Assembly (NCBI GenBank): GCA_037176885.1
Contig: JAWWNJ010000022.1
Coordinates: 2,170,001-2,234,000 of the forward strand
Direction: 5' to 3'
Origin: Favolaschia claudopus
Lineage: Eukaryota; Basidiomycota; Agaricomycetes; Agaricales; Mycenaceae
Length of the DNA stretch: 64,000 nt
Part shown: positions 1-12,974 of the stretch, piece after piece
Layout: every line of letters begins with the position of its first letter
How positions within the stretch are numbered: position 1 is the first letter of the stretch
The notes under the pieces: model-generated
The model's input: only the letters and a program-made list of their open reading frames with translations
Databases searched by the model: none
What the model was told of the DNA's origin: nothing
Position numbers and translations under genes: made by a program

Positions 1-3000
1 GCAGCCGCTTGAGGGAGCATCACATTCTGCTGTTTTAGAATTCGGTCCACTGTGGGGTATGAATGAGTGATTTGGATATCAAGTTTGGGCTACCAAGACG
101 GACCAGCATATCCTCTTCTTTTCAATGCCTTCAAATCTGTTGAGAGGATGGTAGAGAATAGGAGGGCATCATTTGTTTTCCCAGAATCCAGCAGGATGCG
201 ATTCAAGTAGAGAGCGACCCTTATAAAAATGAGGAGTAGCCGGAAACTCAGTAAATCAGCACCTACTCGTACATGTCGACTTGCGCATTTCCGGCCAGCC
301 TGCATGTACAGTTTGATTTAAAAGGAGGCGAGAAACTGTACCACTCTTACCAAAGGTTAATAGGACCCGACTTGATTCTAGTTGCAACTGCAGATGCTTC
401 CTGAGAGTTTGTTGTGCGAACATCGCCAAAGTTCAGTATCTTGGTGACGGAAAGTTTGTTGAAACTTGTAACGATAAAATTGGTGTTCTGATTCAGCCAG
501 CTAGATTTTCGTGAGTTAAAATGGAGCCTCCGGACTACAGAGAAGCCAAAGCTCTGACTTAAGGGAGACACGAGGCCGCGCATGCGTGTGCTCATGAAGG
601 AACAAAGGAAGGCGTTCTAATATTAATCGTCTGCAAAAACACCCAACGATCATCAGAAGCTGCCGGTGTTGATAACTTCAATAACAAGACCTTGTTTCAG
701 CGGCAAGTCTTTGATCTTTGCTTGCTGCACCAGGCTTATATTCTTCTTTGATCAAGGAGCTCAATCGCGGGGAGCCCAACAGCATATAAAAACCTAAGTA
801 TACGATGTCAGATTATACTCGCAGTCATGCACAAATCCGACCTTCCAGAACATCTTCTTGCGGAGCAGTGAACAATGAACTCCCAAACAGTTGAAGAACA
901 TTATTATCATCCGCGATCACTATTTGATCAGGTCTCTTCAAATCATACTCAAGGTTACTCTCATCATCGTCTTCGAAGTCTTTGGATGGCGCTGATTTAC
1001 GAAAAGTTCCCAAGAGAATGGGTGCTTTCTTCATATTATTCAGAGTAGATGAAGAAATTTGAGAGTGATTGACTAGGATTGTGTATGAGGAACCACAGCC
1101 TGGAGTTTGAAGCATGACTTGCCTGATAAATTTCGCAGTTCTGATAGAAAGCTGTGATCAAGTTCAGGGACAACCAAGGTACCACAATGTGCACTATTGA
1201 CCTGCTGGGACCCCCGGCTAGCTCATAAAATCGGTGGGGGTTTGCCAATAACATTCGACTGATCTCTTCAATGCTGGGTGAGTGCTTTGTCCCGCAAGCA
1301 GTTAAGAAACCGTTCCCCGCAGTCCCAAAATCAACGAACACGAAAAGTTTGGAGTGGAACCCAGCTTTTCCATCCGCACCGAAAAAACACTGGGTCGGAG
1401 GGAGCCAACGCAAAGACTCCGCAGGTGCTTTTGAGTCTCGCGACCGTGTCGGTACTATTGAAGCTTGCGAAAGTCGGCCGAGTTCCGTTTTGGAAAAGTC
1501 TGGTAGTCGTTGTAAAAGGCTTCGCTTCTGGAACACGTGGCAAACAAACCTGCGACTCGTGAGGCCAACACACTGAACCAAGTTCGGGCTTCAGTTTCGC
1601 TTTTAGGCGGAGTTGTTTCTAGCAAGGTTGCTAAACGTGAGGTCGGGGGGTGTTGTTGAAGCTTCAACTTGATTGCGGCGTCCAAGTGAGTGCTTGGGGT
1701 TGCGAACACAAGATATCCAAACACAGCCCAGTCTTGCTGTGCGAAGACCTGGAGGAAATAAAGAGCTGAATGTCAAAGAAAACGACTGAATACATACGTC
1801 TTTGGGATTCCCCATCACAGGCTTTCCGTCCTTCATTGCAGGGAGGAACGGGGTCTCATAATAATCCGCAGGTTTGTAATCATGATAGCGTGACGACAAA
1901 TTGTCGAGCAGATACTTGAAAGCAAGAGGCCGAATCTGAACGCGATATCCCATCAATAGAGCACAAGATAGTCATAGCGATTATCAACCTCGGCATTGGG
2001 ACCCGCGCAAAGGCTAATGAGTACGTTTAGCTGAGGATACCTAGCTGGGATTAGTATCTTGCCAGGGGGTTGCGTACAGACTCTACCGCATAAGGCCGAG
2101 GTCGAATAAAAGTTTAGCTGAAGTGAGAATTAGACTGTGATATAATATTGGTGCTGGATGGTTAGGAGCAGACCTTGGTCAGAAGCTCCCTTCCACTTGT
2201 GTTGACCCCAATCAATCACAGGTAAGCCTAGCTGGCGAAGCGCATCAATTGGCTCATACAGTTGTTTCGCGTAAAACTGTTTTCGTTTTCCATCTACGGT
2301 TCCTCCCTCCTTGGTGAATGCAGCCGTCATTTTCAACTTTGCCCATTCATCTGGAGACAGAGACTAAAAATGAGTTTGTTAGTGAAGCAAAGAGAATGAC
2401 TCCAAAGTGCCTACTGATTTGACGTCAACAAGATAACGTGTCAATTCGAAGATGGACCATTCATTGGTCTTTATCATCCTTGGACGGTTGAGCGACATTT
2501 TGACAAAAACAGCAAAGCCTCACCTGTCAAACACTATTTGTAACTCGACATGTTTTCGAACACCAAGCGCTAGAAGAACTCGCTCGAGGACGGGTCGAAT
2601 TGGAGCTCCAGATGGCAGAGTGGCCACAGGAAGATCATGAAATAGATCGGCCTTAGAGAAATACGACTCGCTGGGAGTCTTTGGTCCAGCAGAAGTGGGG
2701 ATGCATGGCACATTCTTAAGCGTGTCTATGATTTCTGTCTTGGTATCATTTGACAGTGAAGGCCATGCTGCCGCGACCACAGAAAGAACTCGTTCAGCCC
2801 ACGGTGGAGAGAGATCTAGATTGAAAGCTACATCACAGCTTGGACCTCGAACAGCGGCACTGCAGATATGCCGCAACCAATCTGCAACTGAAAGCTCACT
2901 CCATGGAAATGACGAAGCAAGGGATGCCGCTGGCAACTGTTTACTGATGGCAAGTGGGAGGAGATGCGGTGGAAGCGGGCCATCTAGGGGTATCAGACTC

Positions 3001-5560
3001 CTGGGATTCATGAACGTCTTGACGCCCCCGAGCTGGAGAATTCGTTCCTCTGGACTTCCTGGCTTTCCTATCAGTAGAACAGCAGCATTCAAGAGTTCGG
3101 TTCGAATAGGTAGCATCGATGGGTCAGGGTTGGCAGTGTAGGATTCAATCCACCATTTCAGGCAGGAGATCATGTCCGCTTCATTCAGCGGACGGGCACG
3201 CAATTCTGATAAAACATCTTGCAGTAAGATAGACTTTACCAGCTTTCGTGATTGCAGCGCGTCAACCATTCGACTAGCACCAGTTTTAACGTCCTCAGGC
3301 AACACGGGAAGTTCCCTGAGAAAGCCGAATCTGGCATCTGGGAAGCGAACCGCAGATGATGGACGTACTCCCACCGTCGACATCAGAGGAAGATCTTGAC
3401 TGGGCGCACAAGAGAAGAAAGCCGCCTCCATGAGAGCTGCCACGTCTGCCGACGGTGTCGACTGATAGAAAGAAAAAAACCGAAGGGCATGTAATGCACG
3501 ACCCTGAAGCCATGATCGTAGATCGATATCCTTGTCCGTCAGTGGTTCTTGAATCGCTCCATTCCAGAGATCTCGCACATCGGCAAGCTCTTGCTCGTAT
3601 GCTGTGCGAGCAAGGAAGCCACCGACCCAGAGCAGCTCTTTATTCCAAACTGGATTGGGACGTTTAGTGTTATTAGATGTAGATGAGGAAGAGCAGCATA
3701 CTTGCAACATGCCGATCCCTATGATCATTCACCTGAATCAGTGAGGTTCATACATATGAACTATATGGCTCGTACATGAGATCGACTGATTCACGTTCAA
3801 CGGTTGGTATGAACCGTGCGGCCATATGTCCACCAAGACCAGTTGTTTGAGCAGTGGCGTGGCCAATGTAGATACGTGCGGCGCCGGTTCTAAGCAATCT
3901 CAGATAAAAGGCAAGATGTGCCCGATCATCAAGTCGCACCCTTCTATGTCGGCTCTCAGTCCCTGAAAAATACTACCCGTAGCAAAAGGTTGCTTTTCAT
4001 CTTCTCTTTTGCTTGCATCGTATTCATCTTTCGCTGTCTTCAAGGACAGATGGGTGGTATGCAATTACGATTGCGAAAATGACCTACATATATTAGCTCA
4101 TACTTGACCTTGGTCGGAGGATTCTTCTTCGTCGATCTATGGAGCTCCGTCACAGTAGCTTTATCCAAACGAACGTCCACTTCGGCGGAGAAAATAGACA
4201 ACGAAACGCTAGTCTCATCAACCGCGAGGGGATCTATAACCTGCTCGGGTTCAGGCGGCAGAGGCGTCGTCACACGCTGAGGTGTACTACTTCCCAGCCA
4301 ACTTTTTAAACTGAAAAAGCTAGAAGTGGCGGTCTTTTCCGGCTTCGTCACCAATGGCTTTGGTTTCTCCGTACCAGAAGAATATATCCAGCGCAAGGTA
4401 TCAGCCTGAATACGGAGGGCTTATTGAAAGTAAATAATGTTTCTGTTGGCATAGATTTCGAGCACCTTACAAGTAGCACTGACTCCAATCACATTCATCG
4501 TTCCCAGCGGACTACGCTTCTGTAGGCCCTTCGGTATCTGCAAGGACTTTGACACGCCCGAGGCTTTCTGCAATCTAACAAGACGCTTGTCATCGAAATA
4601 AACGCTGACTTCGGATAAATAGCGCATGAAGGTTATGCTTGAAGCCAAGAAGCGTATGAAGTCAAAGGCCACAGGCGCAGGAACAGGCTGTCTGAGTGGC
4701 ATTTCGAAAACTGTCCAGACCCTGTCTGGGTCGTCGGGGATGGTGTTGGGTAAAGAGCCTCGTCGGGCAAATAGCTGCGGAATCACAGACATGAGGATCG
4801 GGAAATCATACCCTGTGTGAGCCGCACCTGGTCCTTGTTATCCTTCCAGTAGAAACCCATCCACTGATCTGTACGGCAATTTATGAGAAGACTTGAATGA
4901 AAACACGGACGAGTTTTCGAACCCCCAGATTTGACCATAGGTTCGTCAGTCACAGAAAAAAGACTATAGAACCCCACACCGAAAGCGCCTGCAACGAAAG
5001 TTGGAAACTGTATTCAACAGGGGAAGGCTTCCAGCGCACCTATCTTCTCTTCGTCGGGATTGCCCTCAGCTGAGAACACGCATACATCAATGAAACGAAC
5101 ATAGCTGGGCACGGGCACGCCTCACCTATCTTCTTCAGACGATCCCAGTCCTCCTTCCTGAAAGCCATGCCATCGTTCTTGAATGTCCATTGGCAGCACT
5201 GACCACGAGGGATGAACATAATTCTCAGCATGAGAGAGATGTTGTACTAGGCAGGTCTTCAAGTCTGGCAATGCTGGAACGTTGGCTAGCGCACTGGATG
5301 TTGGTGGAACGTTGGCGTTTAAAGCATCCTGAGTTTGAAATCGAATCTCGACCCGTTTGGCTTGCGCATCGTCGGAATTCTGGAGAAGCTCTCGAAAAAC
5401 AGTGAATTCGCCAGAATATCTTGCGAGGACTTTATCAATGAGAGCGCGTTGGTTGACCTCTACGGATTCATCGTAACCGGCAGCCCACTGTTGCAGAATG
5501 AATGCATGTCAAAGCTATCGAGACGGCTTTTCAAACCAAAGCATTTCTGGACTGCGCCAT
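1..5560 (-). CDS. DUF3684/sacsin-like HSP90-type ATPase (3' end outside window)
   Basis: Large multi-intron gene read leftwards and still open at position 1. The ATG at 5560 begins an 8-codon exon (5560-5537); a 49-nt intron follows, then the GHKL ATPase core. That core shows an N-box (FRELLQNSDDAQ, about 5420-5380), KNDGMAF (about 5180) and the glycine-rich lid IGAFGVGFYSLF after an exon junction at 5040/4988. Further family blocks follow: QWMGFYWKD (4.9 kb), FLASSITFM (4.65 kb), IYIGHATAQTTGLGGHMA (3.85 kb), KELLWVGGFLAR (3.6 kb, in a long exon 3728-2520), FDLKRPDQ-like LKRPDQIVIADD (0.92 kb), SQEASAVATR (0.38 kb) and TILSTDLKALKRRGY (0.13 kb). The last visible exon reads VDRILKQQ up to the edge. 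At least twelve introns, all short. The fold is that of HSP90-like ATPases; the fungal family is widely conserved but uncharacterised, so a chaperone-like role is inference. No frameshift was seen. Confidence 0.9.
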
Positions 5561-5973
5561 GGACGTCGCGTCGAAATGGGTGCCACTCGAACACTAAGTA
5601 GCAAGCTGAGCAAGGGTGGTTCAAGGTGAGATCAGCGTTGAAGGCCGCCTTCGACGGAAGGTGACGGAGACTGACTTAGTTTTGTTTATGTGAATTGTTC
5701 GCCGTCAAATACCCTCGAAATGCTATTTACTTCCTAATTACTTTACATGGGGAATGCTACTGAGCGAGCAGAGTGGACCCAACGTCTAATTTTCGATTCC
5801 AAAAGATTGCGGAGGAGATAAAGAATGGATTGCGATGCGAGCGTGAAACAATGCGTTGCAGCAGGATTCGGCGCAACAGAAAATGCAGGGTATTATATAT
5901 TACTCGACGTGTAATGTGCAGAGGGTATCGCATGGAAGGTCATGAGAGGTAACATTGCGGTCTCATTAACGAG
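5561..5973. other. Intergenic, promoter side of the ATPase gene
   Basis: This 413-bp gap lies between the start codon of the minus-strand ATPase gene and the stop codon of the minus-strand chitin synthase. It must hold the ATPase promoter and the chitin synthase 3' untranslated region. No open frame, repeat or RNA gene was recognised. Confidence 0.6.
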
Positions 5974-8900
5974 CTAGAATCGTGTCGATGGATCTAAAGG
6001 ACCCAGAGGACCATACCGCTGCTGTTGCTCTTCTGTTCCACGCCGTACCGGAGAAGTCGCTTGCCGCGGGCTGCTGGGACCTCGGCCTGGTCCTGGAGGG
6101 GGCGTCGGCGTCGTCGGCGAAAAGACAACGTTGGGAGGTGGTGGTTGCTGGCCGGGGGCCAGTGGTGCATACCCGTTTCCGCGCACATTGGCGGCTAGTT
6201 GTAGACTTGACGTTGAAGCGTCTTGTAGTTGATATCGCGCTGTCGGTATCGACGGGGGCGCGTTCATCGGAGTGTCATCGAAACCCATCTCGAGCATAGC
6301 TTCGAGCTCTTTGCTGTCGAGGGTCTCGGCAGACTCGAGTTGCGAGTCATGCGGGAGTAGCAACCCTACCGGGGGTGGTGGGTACTTGACGTCGCGTTCG
6401 TTGTATGCTCCGATTTGCATCCCCCAGTGGTCGTCGTCCACCGATGAGTGAACGGAATATGTATCCGAGCCATCGTACTGACTGCGCGCATCGTGCGCAG
6501 AGAGCATCATGGACTCGCCGTCCCCCGCGAAATACCCCGAAGGATAGATGCGTTCAAACTCTCTCCGCCTTCGCTCCTCTCGCCGTAGTTTTCGAAGTCG
6601 CGATCGTTCCCAATCTTCCCAGCGTCGTAGAGGAACATCTACTGCAGTACCACCTCCTCCATCGTGTCCCGCGCCTTTTCGTTCGCCTTCCACTTTTCTG
6701 TGATGAAGAAAAAAAGCTCCATTAAATGAATCCCGAAGAGTAGAGAGTGAACGCACCTCGTTTCACCCCATGAAAAATCATCGAAATGCCAAAACGCGTA
6801 GATTGGGAGTATAAAATTCCATACGGGCAGCGCAACCAGATAAATCATCATCCAAAACGTATATATGATCTTCCCGGTCGTGAGCAGGATGAGTATTGCA
6901 GGAAGCCCGAGCACCGCAACCAGGAGAATGACAGGGATGGCCTCTTCGAATGTTTTTGGAGGGGAAAGCGCGGTGCCGACGATGAGGATGTAAGTGAGTG
7001 CGATTGCTATGGGCAAAACCACCGTCCCCAGTAAATCCATGAACACAACAAACTGCATACTGAAGCAGAATGTCCCGCAAAGGTTGCGCACGAGAACAAG
7101 TTCCATGAGGTTGTGGATGGTGGAATTGATCCACCGTCGCCGTTGCGACAACAGCACAGAAAACGTATCAGGAACGACCGTGCGACACCTGGCTTGGGGC
7201 AAGAACATCATTTTCCGATTCGGGAATGTGCGGAGGAGAATGGTAGTGAGGAAACGATCCTCCCCAAGCAGTAGGAGATTCTTTTGGTGAAGGGTGACGA
7301 CATCACTTTGGCTGTACTCTTTCACAATCTCTGGCTTGATGATGAGTGGGACCCAGTCGTCACCGGTGGACTTTCGTGCCTTCAAGCGGAACATGGAAAA
7401 ACAACCGGGAAGACAGGAGACACCACCAAAAACGGATTCGAACGCCTTTGCGAGATGATGTGAGATGAAATACTCGAACACTTGGATCGCTGTGACCCAA
7501 GATGTCCGTTTATTGGCTATCCGGGTTTCGCCGCATACACCCATGATCATCTGGTCGTGGTGCATACAGTTGACCAAACTTCGCAAAGAGTCGGGGAAGA
7601 CGATCGTGTCAGCGTCCACCTACAATCAGTCTCGCGTGAGATGAAGGGATCGAGGAAAGAATCAAACGCAAGTACCATCAAACAAACTTCAAAGAAATCG
7701 GGCGTGACACCCATTAGAATGTGAATTTTGCGGAAGAGGTCGAAATCGAGCGGCGTCATACGGTCGTTGTATGTGACACGTGAAAAGAAATTCATGAGGA
7801 TGAGTTGGCTGTCGCGTTTGCCACGATTGCCTGGCTTTTTGTCTGAAGCTGCTTCTGCCTCCGTGCCACATTTGACAACGACGACCGTAGGCGTTCGACG
7901 TCCACCCGACGCTGGCTCATGTTATTGTCTGGATAGAAATAGTAACCGAAAGCACTCACTGTAATGGCCGGCATACACCATGGCTCGATTATTGGCCTTC
8001 GCTCCGGAACCAACCGATGCATAGCTCATTGGAATGGGCTCACCGAAGCGGGGATCGGCGTCGAGCAGGCTCACACAGAGATCAGGAGTACTACGCTTCT
8101 CCCCTGCACCTGTGATCATGCCGTCTGCCACGACAAACATGAGCTTTCGAGCATCGGAGTAATTAGTCTTGGAGATGGCATCCAAGGTATTCCGAATCGA
8201 CTCTTCGCCTTCAGAGTAACAGGTAACAAGGCAGACGGCGAAGAGCTCGGCGCCGATTTGGGCGAGACTCATGACTGGTGCCGAGTCTGAGCTAACGAGA
8301 GTGCGGCTCGAGTTGGACGCCAGGGCTTGTTTGGCGGGGCTACCTTTGGCAAGTTTCTTTGCGCCAGTATTCGCCCATGGCGCCGTACCATTACGGTTGT
8401 GGACCGATACATTGGCGCCCTCCGGCATGACAGCCGGGCTAATGGCCTTGCGGCGGAGGGTTTCGCTGCTAATGTTGCCTGCGAGACGGGGCGAGACAAT
8501 CCATTTGAACCAGATAGCCATGAAGAAACGAATGAGAACAAGACTGAGAATGACACCGAGCCCGAGGTAAAGAACGAGGGAGGTGATGAAGCAGCCGGGT
8601 GTGATCTTGTCAATGTTTCCTGAAAAATAGCGCTGCTTGAGGCAGGGAATGGCGGAGTTGAGGGTCGCACGGGAAGAAAAAAGGCGAGTACCATCCTTGC
8701 CACTGGCAGTGTTGGGTTGGTCAAGGATAATACGCAGGGCAGCGTCGACATCGTCGCCGGGGATAGCGGTGGGATGATTTATGAAGTAGGTGGTCATATT
8801 GAGGACGGCACCATCGAGAACGATGTAATGGGAAAAGTTTCCGACCTGATCCCATGCGTAACCGGCGACGAATCCAGTTGGCTTGAACCCGAGGGCGGTG

Positions 8901-9586
8901 AGGGCGGATGCAGTGAAGTTTGGGAATTGACAAGGCGTTTTGTCGGAGCAGGGGGCATCTACAGCTGCACGGGCGGAAAGGCCGGCACACTTGGGGTAGT
9001 CGGTAGCCTTACGGGTGAAAAGGTTTGTGACGTCCAAGCCAGGGAAGCTGGCCGAGAGAGCGGGGAAAGAGACGTTGGCGGGGGATTTGGATGCGGTAAT
9101 GTTGTATACGACTCCCTGCGCGCTGAGGGTACCGGGCTGTGAACCAACACGGATGAAGGCACTACTGGTGGCCTGGGTGTTAGTGCAAAGCACGCGCTGG
9201 AAGCCAACGGTGATGAAAGCGATGGCAGCACAGGCAACGGCTATGATGATGCAGAGAGTCATTTTCTCTCGCCAAGCCTGACGAACGCTCTTGTCACGCA
9301 TGCCGCCGATATTGGAGAGCAAGACGGCGGGGGCCCAAAAGGTGAGAACCTTTGAAGTGATGCGCCAGGCATCGTTCTCATGGGATTCGACGGGTAGTTG
9401 GGGTGCACCGGGCTCTGAGGCGGGGGTGATGAGGGGGACGGGTGCAACGCCGCGCTCGGGGCGAGTGAGGGTCTTTGCACGGCGAACAGTGGTGCCGGAG
9501 GACTGAGCGGGGGGACGGTGTGTAGGGATGGGGACATCAGTAGGGTTATACTGGGACTGGTCGTGAAAACGAATAGCAGAGGCCAT
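5974..9586 (-). CDS. Chitin synthase, class IV-like (Chs3 type)
   Basis: Membrane glycosyltransferase polymerising UDP-GlcNAc into chitin at the plasma membrane. Exons were derived as 9586-7960, 7911-7676, 7619-6757 and 6697-5974 (3,450 nt, 1,149 aa), with consistent phases and GT-AG introns of 48-59 nt. The N-terminal third is Pro-rich, with two predicted membrane segments (near residues 110-130 and 345-370). The catalytic core has VTCYSEGE, then VDADTIVF (DAD), GEDRF (EDR) and QRRRW followed by [12 protein letters not shown], the signature of processive chitin synthases and closest by memory to class IV. Several membrane helices follow the core. The C-terminal tail of about 240 residues is hydrophilic, Arg-rich then Pro-rich. 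It diverges from RGP1 across a 384-bp intergenic region. Class assignment is from motif memory, so class IV is likely but not proven. Confidence 0.93.
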
Positions 9587-9970
9587 GCTCCCTTAGAGGG
9601 CAACGAGTGGAACGAGCTAGACAGCGCTGGAGAGACAGACGGCGGCCAAAAACGCAGCAGCACCACCGCTGACGGCGAGGACGAGTTAGATGGTAACCCG
9701 GAACGTGACTGTCACCGTCACACCAGTCACAAATCGCGCCTCATCGCGCTCAACGTCACCGGCGACGTCGAGCTTCATCAAATTAACTGTCTGTCGCGTT
9801 GTTGGCGTCTGCATCGACTGCCATTGACTGGGGTCTATGGACTAATTATATACATTGAATTAATGTGAGTTGAATACAAGTTGAATATAAGCTAACTTGA
9901 ACTATTACCACGCCGGCTTCACGGGTAGTCCAGTGTCCACGAGCGTGCGAGTGGTGGCTTGCTCTCTACC
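9587..9970. promoter_or_regulatory. Shared divergent promoter region, chitin synthase / RGP1
   Basis: The 384 bp separate two start codons pointing away from each other, so both promoters must lie here. An AT-rich stretch around 9840-9900 sits close to the RGP1 start. No specific factor-binding site could be supported. Confidence 0.5.
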
Positions 9971-12913
9971 ATGGCCGACGTCGACGTGGACCCGCCTGTT
10001 CGAATTGTGGTTACCCCCTCGCAGTCCTCGTACTTTGCTGGCGAACCGTTCTCAGTCACTATCACTTTCACAAACACCCGCTCTCCAGACCCAGGCCCCT
10101 CGCGCGCTATCTCCCACTCTACCCATCGCAGGAATGCCCACTCTATCAGTTCAGCACCTATTTCTCGTCCTCCGACCTCCCCTGGCACACCGAGAACTCC
10201 CAGAACGGCCACTGCCCAGCCTCGGTTCAGTCGCGACGACGCAAGACCAACCAGAAAGGGCCTCATCGGCCGCACTCCCACTTCGCCCCCTGCGCCGCCG
10301 TCGCCTACAGGGAGCCTCCCTGCCCTTGTAGAACTCCGTCGAAAGAAGATGCTGGCCAAATCGCTCTCTGTCAGCATCGCCCCTCTGGACCTCGATCTTT
10401 CTCGCAATAGTAGTGGGCCCCGCACCCCACGATCTGCGTCTTTCGTTCCCGAAGGCGCGGGTTCTGCAGCTCCACCCTCCCCAATCCTACCCGTTTCCGT
10501 CTCGCGGCGCTCCGACACGCTCCCCCTTGCGGCATCCCACCCGCATGCCCGCAAGCACTCCATCCTTGACGGCGCCGTCCATGAACTCGTCACTTCGCCC
10601 ATCAGTCCCGGCAGTGCCCTTCCTCACACACCCAGCGCCTCCAGCAGTACATTCTCCCTCCCGCTCGACCCAATCTCAGAAGCTGCTGCCGCTGTGTTTC
10701 CTTACCCACCTCCATCTGCCATTCCTCCGTCCCCAGCGCCGGGGTACCCACTCTCTGTCCTCACAACTACAAATAATTCCGCACCAGTCGCATACCCTCC
10801 GCGCCGCAACTCGAGTACGAGCCAAATTCAACTTGGTCACGGCCATCCTCCTGCGATAAACACGCAGTTACCAATACCACCACGTACCGCACAGTCTGCC
10901 TCCTTCACTCCTCCACACACTGAGCTACTCCTTTACGCGTACGTTGCACTCGCAGGGCGTGCTGTTCTCTCCCCACTCGCCGGCACAGGCACATCCGCCC
11001 TCCACTCCTTGAGAAGCTCCCTCCTTCAACCCGCCCGGGGCGGAGGCAGTCTGAGCTTGCAAGCTGCCGGCGTCGGAGGGGGACTCGGATTAGGGTTCCC
11101 GAGTGCTGTAGCAGCTCAAAATGGCCCACGGCACCGCCGCTCTTCATCCTTCTCTGCAGGCCTACGCGCACTAGGCGCCGGGATTGGAATCTGGGGACGA
11201 GAGGCCGTGCCTGGCAGTTCGCAAGCGGCAGAAGATCCTGAAGCTCCCGTTCCTACACTTGATGTCCCACCGGAAATGCTTGCCGTAGACCTATCATTGG
11301 GGCCAGGAGAATCACGGAGCTGTGGGTTTTGTCTTGCCCTTCTTCCTTCTGCCTTGTTGACTTTGTGGTAGATACATACAAACTTTTGCTCCCTGCCCAT
11401 CTGCCACCGACGTTCAAGGGACGCACATTGCGGTTTTCCTACGAACTTGTCATCGGCGCCTGTCGAGCATCGGGCGGCAGCAGCGTGATGAAAGTTCCCA
11501 TACGAATTTACAATAACGTTGTTGGTATGTTGAACCAAAATCTCTTGTTTGACTGCTGACAGCATTTGCAACATAGTGGGAAGCTCCCCCCGTCCTTACG
11601 ACCTTATGTGGCCCATCGCGCGGCGGACCAATATCACGTCTACTGCCGTCTCCTCCGTGCTACCCCGGCCTACGGTCACTGAAATGCAGACCATGGCTAC
11701 AACGATGCATCCAAAGTCCCAGCAGACAGGTAGCGAATCAGGAAGCGTCGACGATCTCGCTCGCTACGCTGCACTCTTGTTATCAGCAACTAGTGCATCC
11801 CCCTCCTCCATCGAAATCCTCGCCACAGGTGGGGATCTTGCTGGAGTCGAAGGTGAATCTGGAGGTGGTTTGAGTGGATGCCGAGAGGCCGTGGAAGTGT
11901 TGACACGAAACCTGAAAAAAGTCTCCTACGACATTACAAAGGATGGTGTCACAGTCGCGGTATTGACGTTTCCAAAGAGCGCGTTCCGATTGGGGGAGAC
12001 CGTGAATGGCGTGGTGGAAGTGAACTGGCGCCAAGGCAGGGGGCGCGTACTACAAGTAGAGTCTCATTTCCCGGGCCTTCTTCTTACTCAATTCTTCAAC
12101 AGCTTACCGCTCTTCTGGAGGCACATGAATCACTGCCGAATACGCTCGCCAACCCACCAAGCACCCCCGTAACTGCCCGTTATCTGAGACGCGTCCACGC
12201 AGAACACCACGCAAGGTATCTTGTATTGCAATTTTTTTTTTCATTCAACACACTTAGTTTTTTCTCCTGCGACGCACAGGTTTGTACTAGGAACGCTTCG
12301 GCTTGGCTTTGCCCTAGACATTCCAAGTGACGGGAGTCCCGCTTTCGGTGTCGTCGCTGGTGCCAATGCCAACGGTACGGTAGGCGGATTGGAGTGGAAA
12401 GTACGGCTATGCTTGCTTGTGGGTGTAACTCGCAACGAAAGTGATCCGGGAACCGAGGGTGTGCGCGTCAAAGGTCTTGTGCGCGCTGGAGACGAAAAAA
12501 ATGGGGGAGGGCGAGGCGCTTGGGGGGGCGCATGGCGCGCACCTGCAAGACTGGGGGTGCTGGAGCGTATTCCACCGCCATCACCTTCACCGCCCTCTTC
12601 TGCACCGGAAAAGTCAGCAGGATGGGGCGCCTTCCTCGCAGCAAGCTTTCTGGGGGCAAGTGAAGGCGGATACCATGACGGTGACGATTTCGATGAGGAT
12701 GAAGGGGTAGAGACTTCAACAGATGAGGACGAGTACGAATATGATGGGGTGAAAAGTGATCTTGCTGGCGGCGTTGGTATCGGGGTGCGTTATGGCGGGC
12801 GAGAGGACGGATGGACTGACGTGAAGGTGGAGATGGTCGAGTGCGTAGTACCGGTTAGGGTTTGGGCGGGAAATACAGCATTTAGGCCAGGCGACGTTGT
12901 ATTCAATGTTTAA
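9971..12913 (+). CDS. RGP1: Rgp1-like subunit of the Ric1-Rgp1 Rab6/Ypt6 GEF
   Basis: Rgp1 with Ric1 activates the Golgi GTPase Ypt6/Rab6 in retrograde traffic. Exons were derived as 9971-11321, 11372-11524, 11577-12055, 12103-12215 and 12280-12913 (2,730 nt, 909 aa, in frame throughout). The start is the ATG of MADVDVDPP; an upstream TTG is not needed. The N-terminus has an arrestin-like beta strand region (PVRIVVTPSQSSYFAGEPF), then about 250 residues of Ser/Pro-rich linker. Rgp1-domain blocks follow: FKGRTLRFSYELVIG, SPRPYDLMWPI, FPKSAFRLGETVNGVVEVNW, RFVLGTLRLGFALDIPSDG and, at the C-terminus, VECVVPVRVWAGNTAFRPGD. It is longer than yeast Rgp1 because of the linker. It converges on the Hikeshi gene, with 61 bp between the stop codons. 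Confidence 0.9.
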
Positions 12914-12974
12914 AATGGATATAACAGCACTGTATCTGTTTCGACCGGAAGGACAAGTTTGGGGTACGGAGCTC

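Noticed and set aside
9959..9970. Upstream TTG start for RGP1
   Set aside because: The ATG at 9971 follows a suitable context (CTACC before ATGG) and gives the expected N-terminus. A non-ATG start is unnecessary.
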